Both the position numbers and the translations under genes were made by a program. This document shows, in pieces, positions 18,351 through 27,667 of a stretch of DNA of 64,000 bases. Position 1 is the first letter of the stretch. Each line of letters starts with the position of its first letter. The notes beneath the pieces are model-generated. The model saw only the letters and a program-made list of their open reading frames with translations. It had not been told where the DNA came from and ran no database searches. The stretch is from JAGLHV01 sp023143305 [NCBI: Clostridia bacterium] (GTDB lineage: Bacteria > CBDUZB01 > JAGLHV01), in contig DAOVVV010000003.1 of assembly GCA_030637025.1 (NCBI GenBank), positions 1 to 64,000 on the forward strand, in the 5' to 3' direction.

Positions 18351-19619
18351 TTATTGATTAAAATTTATTTTTAGGATTCTTTCATACAATTTAATTCTAG
18401 TATCAACATTATTTTCTACTGTAAAAAAAAATTTAACTTTTTCATAACCATTGTTTCCCATTATACCTGCTATATCAGGGTTACGAAGAATATGCGTTAT
18501 TTTGTCTGCCATTTCATCAGTATTATAGGGATTTATAATATACCCGTTTACCTCCTTTTCAACAACTTCCTTACTCCCCCCAAAGCAACTTGCAATTACA
18601 GGCTTTCTTGCAGCCATGGCTTCAAAATTTAATCTCGGCAATGGATCAGGATATAAAGAAGGAATTACAACCAAATTACAAGTTGCCAAAAATTTTTTAA
18701 AATCCTTTCTACTAAGCCAATCCGTAAATATAATATTATCTCTCACACCCATTTTTTTTGCTAAATTCCCCAAATACTTAGCATAAAGGTTTGGTCTTCC
18801 GCATAATACCAAACATACATTTTTCCCGAATTTATCAACTATCTTAACCATACTCATTACCAAACATTCAAACCCCTTACGTTTAACAAATCTACCACCG
18901 GAAAATATTATTTTTTTCTTAACCAAATTGTTCTTTTTTTTAGTTTCCTCAATTTCTTTTTCCGTAACCTGAAATTTCTCAGGATTCACTCCATTATAAA
19001 TGACAGCTACATTTTTAAAACCGTTTTGATTTAATATTTTTTTAAGTTCTTCACTTACAACTATTGTTTTAGAAACATAACGATTAACTAACTTTTTTAT
19101 AAAAAAATTACGCAGTGGATTATGCCTGTATTTTTGGCATATAATACATTTAAAAGCTTTTATTTTATATATATCTTTATTACTTTTGTCATTAATTTTA
19201 GACATACTACACCTTAAAGCACCCGGACAAATTAAATATAAATCATGTGCCGTCAAAACAATTGGAATTTGCAAACTGCCTATTATTTTTAAAACATAAT
19301 ACGACAAATGTATATGAACTCCATGGACCTGTACTATGTCCGGTTTTATTTTTTTTATTACCCTTTTAACAATACCTACAGTAAATGGATTAAACAGAGA
19401 AACATATTCATTTAAAATCATCTTATAATTAGAATAGATTCTATATATTACTATGCCTTCATACACTATTTTACCGGTTTTTTCCTTTTCTTGAACAGAA
19501 CTTATAACAGAAACTTTATTTCCTTTTTCAATTAATCTTTTCGCTATCAAAAAAGTACTGATTTCTGCTCCACCCCAGTGATCCGGAGGAAAAAAATCCG
19601 TGATTATAAGAATATTCAT
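18351..19619 (-). CDS. GT4-family glycosyltransferase
   Basis: A 422-residue GT-B glycosyltransferase. The N-terminus is typical (TDFFPPDHWGGAEISTFLIA). An internal Cys-containing stretch around 145-165 (ICPGALRCSMSK, CIICQK) is seen in some GT4 enzymes. The C-terminal half has GGRFVKRKGFECLV and LPRLNFEAMAARKPVIA; the first Glu of E-x7-E is replaced in the YPDPLPRLNFEA context. It lies between the polymerase-like gene and the methyltransferase, with a 135-bp spacer after the methyltransferase in which I see no gene. Specificity unknown. Confidence 0.88.
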   Translation of the reverse strand: MNILIITDFFPPDHWGGAEISTFLIAKRLIEKGNKVSVISSVQEKEKTGKIVYEGIVIYRIYSNYKMILNEYVSLFNPFTVGIVKRVIKKIKPDIVQVHGVHIHLSYYVLKIIGSLQIPIVLTAHDLYLICPGALRCSMSKINDKSNKDIYKIKAFKCIICQKYRHNPLRNFFIKKLVNRYVSKTIVVSEELKKILNQNGFKNVAVIYNGVNPEKFQVTEKEIEETKKKNNLVKKKIIFSGGRFVKRKGFECLVMSMVKIVDKFGKNVCLVLCGRPNLYAKYLGNLAKKMGVRDNIIFTDWLSRKDFKKFLATCNLVVIPSLYPDPLPRLNFEAMAARKPVIASCFGGSKEVVEKEVNGYIINPYNTDEMADKITHILRNPDIAGIMGNNGYEKVKFFFTVENNVDTRIKLYERILKINFNQ

Positions 19620-19754
19620 TATTGTATAATTCCTCTTTTTTTGTTTTTCTAAAACATGGTAATTTAAAATTTACAAATCAAATCTTACTTTCAAGTTTAA
19701 ATATTATTTTTATTACCTAAACAAATCGGTGGTTTCTGTCATACTTAGATTTTT

Positions 19755-20504
19755 TCATTTTATTAGTAATCCAATTTGCAAAGCAAACCGGTTATAAAAT
19801 GATTTTTCATCACTTATTCCCATAAAAACGTTTATTTTTATATGTATAGCTAATAAGTTTATTATATATTTAAATATAGGTTTATTCCCTAATATTTTAA
19901 ATTTTAGGCTATACACCTTTAACCAAAACAAGGGATGCGTATTTATTAATTTGACATTGTTAAATACTTTACATAATTCACTTTTAAATACAGACGATGA
20001 ATATTCTTTTAAATGTAATTCGTCATAACATTTTCCTGCTACCTTAATTGGCGTAGTAATTATTGCCTTTTCATTATCTTTTAAAACTCTTTTCATTTCA
20101 TACAACATCTTTTCCGGATTGTTTAAGTGCTCTATCACATCACTTGAAATTACTATATCAAAAACATTATCTTTAAAAGGCAATTCATAAACAGAAGCAA
20201 CTTGATAATTTACTTTTATTTTTTTCTCTTTACACTTTTTTTTTGCCAAATCAATAGCACAAGAACAATAATCAACACCAAAAACTATGCCACCTTTTCG
20301 GGCAAGCAAATAACATAATACTCCATCCCCACAACCCACATCAAGTATCTTTTTATTTTTAATCTCAGGAATACAATTAACGATTAAATCATACCTTGCT
20401 TTTACAAATGCATTATGTTTTTTTATTGATTTTGAAATATTGTTCCAATGATATGCGCCATTTTTCTCATATTTATTAAATTTAATTTCTTTTTTATCAA
20501 CCAT
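19755..20504 (-). CDS. Class I SAM-dependent methyltransferase
   Basis: A 249-residue Rossmann-fold methyltransferase. SAM motif I is KILDVGCGDG (about 52-61), an acidic residue follows in GVDYC, and a DIVISSDVIEHL block is typical of small-molecule or glycan methyltransferases. I start it at the ATG at 20502-20504 (MVDKKEIKF), which has an AAAAGGACGG site just upstream. An in-frame ATG 16 codons earlier lies inside the flippase gene and is less likely. It overlaps the flippase stop by 8 bp. It may methylate or cap a sugar of the repeat unit, an inference from position. Confidence 0.85.
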   Translation of the reverse strand: MVDKKEIKFNKYEKNGAYHWNNISKSIKKHNAFVKARYDLIVNCIPEIKNKKILDVGCGDGVLCYLLARKGGIVFGVDYCSCAIDLAKKKCKEKKIKVNYQVASVYELPFKDNVFDIVISSDVIEHLNNPEKMLYEMKRVLKDNEKAIITTPIKVAGKCYDELHLKEYSSSVFKSELCKVFNNVKLINTHPLFWLKVYSLKFKILGNKPIFKYIINLLAIHIKINVFMGISDEKSFYNRFALQIGLLIK

Positions 20505-21768
20505 TAGACCGTCCTTTTGTAAAAAAAAGATACCCCATAACCAAAGTAACAATTAACATAGTTAAAGCACGATTCATTATTATTCCGTATGCTTTAAAAT
20601 AAAAAACAAAAAATATTAAAGGGATCAACATCAACAAATAAATAATTTTTGAAATATAAAGCTCCTTATAAAACTGTTTTGCTTTAAAAAATGTTTCTAA
20701 ATAAAAATTAGGAATTGCAAATAAAATTACAAGAAGGAATAACCTGGCATAAGAAGCGGCTTCTAAAAAATTCTGACCATAAAATTTTTCTACAATAAAA
20801 GGAAAAACTAACCAACAACAAATTAGAGTCGGAACCATTAACCAATAAATATTTAAGTAACTTTTAAAAAAAATTAAAGCTTTTTTGATGGGTAATTTAA
20901 CTAATCTGGGTTGTAAGTATTGTTGTGAAATAATACATAGATTTTTTAGAACATCAAAAAATTTTTTTCCTATACTATAAAAAGCAAGTGATTGATATGA
21001 AAGGAATGTCCCAATTATAAATCTATCCATATTTCCATGAATACTGCCGATTATTGAGACGAAAGACAAGTTTTTCGCGTATAAAAAAAAATCATAACTA
21101 AATTGTGTAACTGATGTTAATCTTTTCCTTACATAATTAAACATAGTAAAATACACTAATAATTTCCAAATAAGAGGTAATAGAACCAAAATAGACAAAG
21201 GAACGTATTGTCTATACAAATAATTTGACAACAAGTAATATCCTGTAGCCATAATAATTATTGAAAAAGACACCGTGCTCTCAAAAATAAAATATATCTT
21301 ATATTCTTTTTTTCCTATAAAATAGGATTTATAGTAATCAAAAAGATTTATCACTCCGGTTAATATTCCAACAATCAAAAACGCACTTGCAATATCCAAA
21401 TCCTTTTTAATAAACCATATCATTACACTCAATAACAGAGAAAAAAGTAAAAAAAAGGGAAACAATTTAATTTTCTTTTTAAAAGCAATTTCAAAATCTC
21501 CTTCCGTTTTTTTTACAGTAGAATTTATTAATGCATTTTCTATCCCCGGTAATAAAACAAACAAGACCATACTACTTAAAGAAAAAATATAATAATATTG
21601 TCCGAAATATTCCGATCCAGCTAATCGAGCAAAGATAATACTGCCAACAAAGCCAAAAAAACATTTTATAACTAAATTTAAAATTATCCAGGATCCATCA
21701 GCTATTTTTTTTATTTGGTAACGAATAGTGTATATTTCATTGTCTAATTCTATTTTTTCTATTAACAT
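20497..21768 (-). CDS. wzx: Wzx-type flippase (MOP/MATE-like polysaccharide translocase)
   Basis: A 423-residue integral membrane protein with about 12 predicted helices, an N-terminal FVGSIIFARLAGSEYFGQYY block and the general pattern of MOP-family oligosaccharide flippases. These move undecaprenyl-linked repeat units across the inner membrane. I favour the ATG at 21766-21768 (MLIEKIELD) over an in-frame GTG at 21811-21813. The ATG overlaps the stop of a 15-codon frame as TAATG, suggesting coupling. Family call is from topology and context; sequence motifs are weak in this family. Confidence 0.82.
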   Translation of the reverse strand: MLIEKIELDNEIYTIRYQIKKIADGSWIILNLVIKCFFGFVGSIIFARLAGSEYFGQYYYIFSLSSMVLFVLLPGIENALINSTVKKTEGDFEIAFKKKIKLFPFFLLFSLLLSVMIWFIKKDLDIASAFLIVGILTGVINLFDYYKSYFIGKKEYKIYFIFESTVSFSIIIMATGYYLLSNYLYRQYVPLSILVLLPLIWKLLVYFTMFNYVRKRLTSVTQFSYDFFLYAKNLSFVSIIGSIHGNMDRFIIGTFLSYQSLAFYSIGKKFFDVLKNLCIISQQYLQPRLVKLPIKKALIFFKSYLNIYWLMVPTLICCWLVFPFIVEKFYGQNFLEAASYARLFLLVILFAIPNFYLETFFKAKQFYKELYISKIIYLLMLIPLIFFVFYFKAYGIIMNRALTMLIVTLVMGYLFFTKGRSNG

Positions 21769-21815
21769 TATATTAGTTTTTTTTCTTTTATAAATTTTAC
21801 AGCAATCCCACACAT
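21768..21815 (-). other. 15-codon reading frame coupled to the flippase start
   Basis: A tiny frame, MCGIAVKFIKEKKLI, with a GGGGG ribosome site 6 nt before its ATG. Its stop codon overlaps the flippase ATG as TAATG. It could be a leader peptide that sets flippase translation. Its MCGIA start is also how class II glutamine amidotransferases such as asparagine synthetase begin, so a decayed asnB start is possible. It may equally be chance. Confidence 0.3.
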
Positions 21816-21872
21816 ATTAGCCCCCAAACAAAATATCATTTTTTAAACCCATTAATAAACATAATTATTAGT

Positions 21873-23720
21873 TTATCTTTCTTTAATATCAACTTTTTCC
21901 ATTCTATCTCTTAATTCTCCGATGGCAGAATTATAGGGTTCAAGTTTTAATGCCTGATTAAAAAGGCAACTTGCTTTATCATAATCCCCCGAACTTCCCA
22001 CCAACCAGGCATAACTTGCCCAATACCTGCCTATGGAGGGGGCTAATTTTATTGCCTGAACAATTTCTGATTGAGACTGTCCAATTAAAAGTTGACGGAC
22101 TCGTAAAGATTTGGTCTGCTTGACTGATTCTTTTTGATAAGTTAATCCTAATTGATAATGATAAAGGGCATTTTTAGAATCTATAGATGCCGCTTTTCCT
22201 AAATTTCTCACCTTATCATTTCCAATACTTGCTTTACGCAAGTATCTATCAGCAGTATATACTTTCCCCACTGAAAAGACAAATACAAAAGAACATATTA
22301 CAAACAAAAAACCCACCAGATATGCACGAAAAGATTTAATGGGTATAACTATAAAAGGGGTTTTATCTTTAATCAAATTAGACATCACCACAACTAAAGC
22401 CAATATTATTATAAAAAGTACGGCATTAGCAAATATATGTAGGTTAAAATCAATAAAACTGTGTAATAACATCGTTACTATTGAAGTAAGCCCAGCGATA
22501 AGCAAACCCGATAATGAATAGTTGACTTTATTTTTTTTAGCAAAAATCAAACTTTTTATTGTTTGTTTAAATAATAAAATAAAAAAACTCAACACAATTA
22601 CAAAACCTACAATCCCCGTTTCTGTAAGCAGTTGTAAATAATCATTGTGGGCATACCTGAAAAACATTGTTATCTCGGGAGGACGGTAAATAGGGAAAGT
22701 GCAAAAATAAGTACCCAATCCTGTTCCCAAAAGGGGGAAAGCCCTAACTATCCCCATTGAAGCCTGCCAGACAGGTAAACGGGGAAAAAGAATTCCTCCT
22801 TCTCTGTCTGCCAGGGTAGCCAGGCGTTTTATTACCGGCGCCCAATCCAGCCAGAAGACAAAAAGAACTACCGTTCCTAATATCCCTGCGATATACCATA
22901 GTTTATTCTTTTCCGCTTTTTTAAAGAAAAAAAACATTGTACTCAAAAAAATGGTTGCTCCCAGAAAAGATAGCACCCCACCCCTGGATACAGAAATGAC
23001 TAAACTGGAAATCATTACTATGGTTATAAATCCAATAAATACTTTTATGGAATTATTCAAGCGGGATAAAATCAAACCAAAACTTAAAGGAATCACTAAA
23101 TTTATGTATCCGGCGAAATGGTCACGATTAATATAGGGACCAAATGGAGCTCTGCGTATAATATTTTTGCACCAATATATTTTACCGTTCCAGGTAAATT
23201 TTTGAATAATAGCAAAAATACAAATAAAAAAACCAGTCAAAACCATGACCCAAAAAATCCTTTTTATCTGTTTTTGGCTGTCTATGTTATTAATAATAAT
23301 AAAAAAAAGCAGGGCATAAGTGGTTATTTTTAATAAATCAATATAAGTAGCATATTGATAAACCGATAAACATTGCACCCCCCAGTTATTAATAACCGGT
23401 ATATGAGAGGAAACGCTATTATAAAAACGGTAAGTATCGGAAAAAAATTTAAGGATAAATTCAGGAAAGGGAATTATTTGAAATAAAATCAAAACTATAA
23501 ATGCCAGAATGGGAATACTTAATGATTTTTTTAAAAAAACAATTTTTTTTTGAATTATTATTTTCAAAATCCAGGTTGCCAGCATCAAAAAAACAATCAA
23601 CTCTATTACTGTCTGAGACCAAACCTCTACACTGCCAAAAGCAAGCGGACTAAAAACAATTAAGAATAATACTCCTCCTTCGATAATACCGTCTAATATT
23701 TTTATTGCTTTATTCTTCAT
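21873..23720 (-). CDS. O-antigen ligase-family protein with C-terminal TPR region
   Basis: A 615-residue inner-membrane protein. About 12 hydrophobic segments fill residues 12-475. The O-antigen ligase/Wzy_C domain is marked by PYINRDHFAGYINL near 195-210 and, later, GTGLGTYFCTFPIYRPP and YAHNDYLQLLTETGIVGF. This His-containing periplasmic loop is typical of PglL, WaaL and some Wzy proteins. Residues about 500-612 form helical repeats of TPR type (ALYHYQLGLTYQKE, YDKASCLFNQALKLEPYNSA). It would polymerise the glycan or transfer it to an acceptor. It lies 33 bp after the tyrosine-kinase gene. Confidence 0.85.
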   Translation of the reverse strand: MKNKAIKILDGIIEGGVLFLIVFSPLAFGSVEVWSQTVIELIVFLMLATWILKIIIQKKIVFLKKSLSIPILAFIVLILFQIIPFPEFILKFFSDTYRFYNSVSSHIPVINNWGVQCLSVYQYATYIDLLKITTYALLFFIIINNIDSQKQIKRIFWVMVLTGFFICIFAIIQKFTWNGKIYWCKNIIRRAPFGPYINRDHFAGYINLVIPLSFGLILSRLNNSIKVFIGFITIVMISSLVISVSRGGVLSFLGATIFLSTMFFFFKKAEKNKLWYIAGILGTVVLFVFWLDWAPVIKRLATLADREGGILFPRLPVWQASMGIVRAFPLLGTGLGTYFCTFPIYRPPEITMFFRYAHNDYLQLLTETGIVGFVIVLSFFILLFKQTIKSLIFAKKNKVNYSLSGLLIAGLTSIVTMLLHSFIDFNLHIFANAVLFIIILALVVVMSNLIKDKTPFIVIPIKSFRAYLVGFLFVICSFVFVFSVGKVYTADRYLRKASIGNDKVRNLGKAASIDSKNALYHYQLGLTYQKESVKQTKSLRVRQLLIGQSQSEIVQAIKLAPSIGRYWASYAWLVGSSGDYDKASCLFNQALKLEPYNSAIGELRDRMEKVDIKER

Positions 23721-23753
23721 TTATTCATTGTCTTATGCTATTTTTAAATGATT

Positions 23754-25481
23754 TTACTTGTACTGGTCAGAATAATAACTATATTCACTTTTTTCCACAT
23801 CAATATTATTCAATACCGCACCCAAAATCCGGGCATTAACTTCTCGTAATATTTTTGTTGCCCGCTTTATAACTTGACGGCTCACCTTTCCCCAACAAAC
23901 TACCTGAATTACTCCATCTACTACCGTAGATAAACCAAGTACATCACTTACCGGAATAATCGGTGGAGAATCTAAAATAACCCGGTCAAATTTAGTTTTA
24001 AGCAATTGCATAAATTGTTCAAGATTTTGCGGATTCAACAGTTCAGCAGGATTGGGAGCAAAAGCACCGGAAAAAATTACACTTAAATTTTTTACTTCCG
24101 TTTCTTTAATAATCTCATCTAATTCCGCCTCCCCCACCAAATAATCACTTACTCCTTTACCGTTTTTCAAGGTAAAAATTTTATGCACTGACGGCCGACG
24201 CAGGTCACAATCAACCAGCAGGGTTTTTTCTCCTAATTGAGCAAAAGCAGCAGCAAGATTGACGGCAGTAAATGTTTTTCCTTCCTGAGGCCCCGTACTG
24301 GTAACTAAAATAGTTTTTAGTTTGTCCTTGGGTAAAGAAAAAATAAGCTTTGACCTAATGCTTTTTATCAATTCGGAAATAATGGATTCGGAATGAACAT
24401 TAACAAATAAATCTTTGTCCCTTACATTCTTATCTTTTCGTTTGTTATTGTTTATTTTCGGGATAAACCCAAGAAATACTAAACCTAAATATTGCTCAAT
24501 ATCCCTATCTCCTTTAACCGTATCATCCAGATATTCAAAGAGAAAAGCTAACCCACAGCCTCCCATTAAACCAGCCATAATTGCTAAAATAATATTTAAT
24601 TTAACTTTTGGCTTTATAGGAATATCAGGTATTTCCGCTTTATCAATTATCCTGATATTATTACCCCTTAGAGCACCGGAAAGTTCTGTTTTAAGACTTT
24701 CTACCACCCGTTTAGTTTCCCAGTTAATTCTATCTTCCATTCTCTCTAAAGTACTGGTTAATTCAATCATTGTAGGGTGTTTCTTTTTATAGCGTTTAGA
24801 TAAATTAGCATATTTTGCTTCTACTTCTGCATGATCCATTTTAAGTTGTTGAATTAAAGGATTGTTTATTACTGAAGGTAAAGAAGAAAGCTTTTCTGTA
24901 TTTATGGCCAAATCTTCTATTTTTTCATAAGAACGCTCTTCCTCCGGTAATTTAGCTAAAATGCCCCTGGCAATAAAAATACTGCTTTCCAGATTTTGTT
25001 GAATATAAACATCGGCAAGGGTATTAACCATTTCAGCAGCTAATTGAGGATCTCCATATTCTACACTAATATCCACTAACCTACTATTCCTTATAGGATT
25101 TACTTTGACATATTTTAAAAACAGAGTTACTGTATCTTTTTTAGTACCTGCTGTAAACCCTGATATTCTTTCTAAATGTAATTTCTTTACTACTTCCCGG
25201 GCAAAACGGCGACTTTTTATGATTTTGTACTGGGTTTGATAATAATCCTCCTGAGAGGTTTCCACTCCTACAATTTCCTGAAAAGACATATTATTACTTT
25301 TTTCTTTTTCAATTAAAAGCCGGGTAGTGGCTTCATATACAGGCTTCATTTTAAATGAACCAATTGCCACTATAGTTACTAAAATTATAAAGAAATTAAA
25401 AACAGTCCATTTCCTTTTAAGGATGACCCTTAAATAATCTTTAAAAGATACTTCTTCTTCCCAGGATTGATTATTTTGCAT
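23754..25481 (-). CDS. Wzz-tyrosine autokinase fusion (Wzc-like chain-length regulator)
   Basis: A 575-residue polysaccharide co-polymerase fused to a bacterial tyrosine kinase. The Wzz part spans about 10-320, with membrane segments at about 26-42 and 296-316 and the proline-rich IPDIPIKPK before the second. The cytoplasmic kinase spans 365-575, with Walker A TGPQEGKT (396-403), Walker A' LLVDCDLR (421-428) and Walker B RVILDSPP. A tyrosine cluster at the C-terminus (Y567, Y569, Y570, Y574) is the expected autophosphorylation site. It is shorter than E. coli Wzc (about 720) because the periplasmic part is small. It controls chain length and export with the Wza-like lipoprotein upstream. Confidence 0.92.
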   Translation of the reverse strand: MQNNQSWEEEVSFKDYLRVILKRKWTVFNFFIILVTIVAIGSFKMKPVYEATTRLLIEKEKSNNMSFQEIVGVETSQEDYYQTQYKIIKSRRFAREVVKKLHLERISGFTAGTKKDTVTLFLKYVKVNPIRNSRLVDISVEYGDPQLAAEMVNTLADVYIQQNLESSIFIARGILAKLPEEERSYEKIEDLAINTEKLSSLPSVINNPLIQQLKMDHAEVEAKYANLSKRYKKKHPTMIELTSTLERMEDRINWETKRVVESLKTELSGALRGNNIRIIDKAEIPDIPIKPKVKLNIILAIMAGLMGGCGLAFLFEYLDDTVKGDRDIEQYLGLVFLGFIPKINNNKRKDKNVRDKDLFVNVHSESIISELIKSIRSKLIFSLPKDKLKTILVTSTGPQEGKTFTAVNLAAAFAQLGEKTLLVDCDLRRPSVHKIFTLKNGKGVSDYLVGEAELDEIIKETEVKNLSVIFSGAFAPNPAELLNPQNLEQFMQLLKTKFDRVILDSPPIIPVSDVLGLSTVVDGVIQVVCWGKVSRQVIKRATKILREVNARILGAVLNNIDVEKSEYSYYSDQYK

Positions 25482-25511
25482 AAAATTTAATCTTCCTTTT
25501 TTTTGTTTTTA

Positions 25512-25632
25512 AAAAACCAACTACCCTGCAGCAAACTGCAAGACCCTTCGACTCCCTACAGTTGCCTCAGAATCAATTCGACTACAGACTTTTCATCAGC
25601 TTCGCTGATGAAAAGTCTGTAGTCTCATTGAA
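25512..25632. repeat. Dispersed intergenic repeat with a 21-bp perfect hairpin
   Basis: The spacer between the export lipoprotein and the kinase gene holds ACCCTTCGACTCCCTACAG, then ATCAATTCGACTACAGA, then a perfect 21-bp inverted repeat (25580-25600 against 25604-25624) with a 3-nt loop. The first two blocks recur in inverted orientation at 33182-33300, and the first at 26405-26455. No protein is encoded. The element lies inside an operon, so it could attenuate or stabilise the message. Confidence 0.75.
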
Positions 25633-25696
25633 ATTAAAAAAAACCCTCTTTATTGTAATACTTAGCATCTATTAAAAAAAGAGGATTTTCGTTTTA

Positions 25697-26356
25697 CTAA
25701 AAAAATGTTTCAGGAATGACAATAATATCATTGGGCTTCAAAATAACATCCTTACTTTTGTCTCCTTTTTTTGTTATATCCGTTATTTTAACTATCACAT
25801 TCTTCTCTACTCCATTTTCTATTCTGACAATTTTAGTCTTATCTACTGCAGCCAATTTGGTAAAACCGCCGGCCAGGGAAATAGCTTCCAATATAGTAAA
25901 GGATCTTTGTAACGGTAAATCATAAGACCCGGGTTTATTTACCGCTCCTAAAATAAAAATCTTCCGGGGATGATATTCCTCAATAAAAATACTAACATGC
26001 GGATTTATTAAATAATCCTTTTTAAAAAGGTTAACTATTTTATTCTCTGCTTTAGAAACGGTCAATCCCGCTATTTTTACTTTACCTATAAGAGGATATG
26101 AAATGTACCCTGACTGAGAAACTCTGACTGTCCGATTAAGGTCTTTTTCCTGGTATACATTGATTCTTAAAATATCGGAAGGAGAAATTTGATATTCTTT
26201 TTGGATTGCCTGTTTAATCAATATTTTTTTTTGTTTAGCAAAACTTTCCGGACGGATATTATTTCTTCCTGACCGGCCGCAACTTAAATTTAATAACAAA
26301 AAAAATAGTCCTATTATAAAAAAAATAAATTTATTAATCCGCTTCTTCTGTTTCAT
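25697..26356 (-). CDS. Wza-like polysaccharide export lipoprotein
   Basis: A 219-residue outer-membrane export protein. The signal peptide ends in a lipobox, LLNLSCGRS, with C26 as the lipidated residue. The Poly_export domain follows (EYQISPSDILRINVYQE, about 55-130), then one SLBB domain (KIFILGAVNKPGSYDL, about 134-205). It is shorter than E. coli Wza (about 380) and lacks the second SLBB and C-terminal helix, as in many non-proteobacterial exporters. It pairs with the kinase encoded downstream and probably with the beta-barrel protein encoded upstream. Confidence 0.92.
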   Translation of the reverse strand: MKQKKRINKFIFFIIGLFFLLLNLSCGRSGRNNIRPESFAKQKKILIKQAIQKEYQISPSDILRINVYQEKDLNRTVRVSQSGYISYPLIGKVKIAGLTVSKAENKIVNLFKKDYLINPHVSIFIEEYHPRKIFILGAVNKPGSYDLPLQRSFTILEAISLAGGFTKLAAVDKTKIVRIENGVEKNVIVKITDITKKGDKSKDVILKPNDIIVIPETFF

Positions 26357-26404
26357 TTATTCTTAACACGTTCATTTATTAAATAAAATTTAATAATTAT
26401 TTTA

Positions 26405-26455
26405 AAGCCAACTACCCCGCAAAATTAAACCCGCGACCCTTCGACTCCCCACGGT
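26405..26455. repeat. Dispersed intergenic repeat, short copy
   Basis: The stretch CTACCCCGCAAAATTAAACC followed by CGCGACCCTTCGACTCCCCAC matches the repeats at 25512 and, inverted, at 33262-33300 (GGGAATTAAACCCGATACCC in its reverse complement). The following TTCAATGAGACT is the reverse complement of the end of the 25.5-kb copy. The two copies flank the export lipoprotein gene. Confidence 0.65.
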
Positions 26456-26465
26456 TCAATGAGAC

Positions 26466-27647
26466 TTAAAAAGCAACTTCAATATTAACCGATGACTGAT
26501 TATTATCATAATCATGGTTGTCAAAATTAGAATCTCTTTTTCGGTATTTGTAATTAATACCTAACGATATCCATTCCTGAACTTTATAATCCAGTCCCAG
26601 CGTTCCTTCTAAAATATAATCCGCTCTTTTCTGCGATATATCATTTTCCGTAGTTTCCAGCGGATAATTATTAAAATATCCGCCTAAACCTATTGAAGCT
26701 GTAGTTTTATAATTAATACTCTGAGTAAATTTTAGAAAACCGCGGGTAGAATTAAAATAATTATTGTTTAAATAAAAAGATTCACAAGCCTTACTCTGAG
26801 CAGATAAAGTAAACAAACTATATTCTGAAAACTTCTCTATCATTTCCATATTAAAAACAACCGTACTAAAATCCTCTGTTGTCTCTTCTTCATAATCTCT
26901 CGATTCCATACCCGCTTTTATTGTAAGCAAAAAACGAGGGGTTATTTCTTTTCTTAAACCTGCCTTAATTTGAACAAAAGTTGAATTATTATCGCGATTC
27001 ACATAATCAATCATCCCATAATTACCCTCTATTAAAAAAGAAGTCCTTGGTAAAAATTTATAAAAAACAACCGGTCCAAAAGATAATTCATTTCGGTCAT
27101 AAGTTTCATAAGCATCTTCTTTATAAAGATAACTATTATAAATAGTTACCAGTTCAAATATAATTTTTTTATTTGTCCTCAACCCAACTTTAGCCTGAAT
27201 ATTAACATCTTTGTGTTCTATTCTCTCAGTCAATTCCACTGTTGGAGGGTCACAACCATCTTTAAAAAACGAACGCACTCTTAAATATGCCCTATCAGGA
27301 AAATTTAAATCGGCTATCAAGCTAATATTTTGCCTTTCACTGTTATTTTTTTCACTTTCTTCGCCGTAACTTACCAAATCAAAATGATACCCTAAACCAA
27401 AGGAATGGGTTTTTAACAGCATTTTTAAATCTAAACCCGGAGACACTTCGCTGATAAAACTTTGTTGTTTATTTTCCGGTTCTAAATAAATATTATCATC
27501 CACCATACCTTTAAAATTTACATATGGGTGTATTTGAAACAAACCGGAATTAAAAGTTTGTCCCCACACAGAAGAAGCCATAGATAATATTATAATAACA
27601 AAACATATCCTGAAAAAATTTTTCCTTAATTCTTGCAATTTAACCAT
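26466..27647 (-). CDS. Outer-membrane beta-barrel protein of polysaccharide cluster
   Basis: A 393-residue protein with a signal peptide (about 1-30, ending near SVWGQ) followed by a beta-strand-rich body with alternating hydrophobic and polar residues. It ends in SSVNIEVAF, with the C-terminal Phe typical of barrel insertion signals. Wording such as NSGLFQIHPYVNFKGMVDDN matches the BBP2-type putative porins often found in exopolysaccharide or PEP-CTERM loci. It lies between the FecR-like gene and the export lipoprotein, so it may form or line the outer-membrane exit. No catalytic motif seen. Confidence 0.75.
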   Translation of the reverse strand: MVKLQELRKNFFRICFVIIILSMASSVWGQTFNSGLFQIHPYVNFKGMVDDNIYLEPENKQQSFISEVSPGLDLKMLLKTHSFGLGYHFDLVSYGEESEKNNSERQNISLIADLNFPDRAYLRVRSFFKDGCDPPTVELTERIEHKDVNIQAKVGLRTNKKIIFELVTIYNSYLYKEDAYETYDRNELSFGPVVFYKFLPRTSFLIEGNYGMIDYVNRDNNSTFVQIKAGLRKEITPRFLLTIKAGMESRDYEEETTEDFSTVVFNMEMIEKFSEYSLFTLSAQSKACESFYLNNNYFNSTRGFLKFTQSINYKTTASIGLGGYFNNYPLETTENDISQKRADYILEGTLGLDYKVQEWISLGINYKYRKRDSNFDNHDYDNNQSSVNIEVAF

Positions 27648-27667
27648 TTTGTCCCCTTTTTATTTGG

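Noticed and set aside
20505-20552. Upstream start for the methyltransferase
   Set aside because: It lies inside the flippase gene and encodes a hydrophobic stretch atypical of the family; the ATG at 20504 has a good ribosome site.
21769-21813. GTG start adding 15 residues to the flippase
   Set aside because: The ATG at 21768 starts a normal flippase N-terminus and is coupled by TAATG; the extra residues (MWDCCKIYKRKK) are unlike the family.
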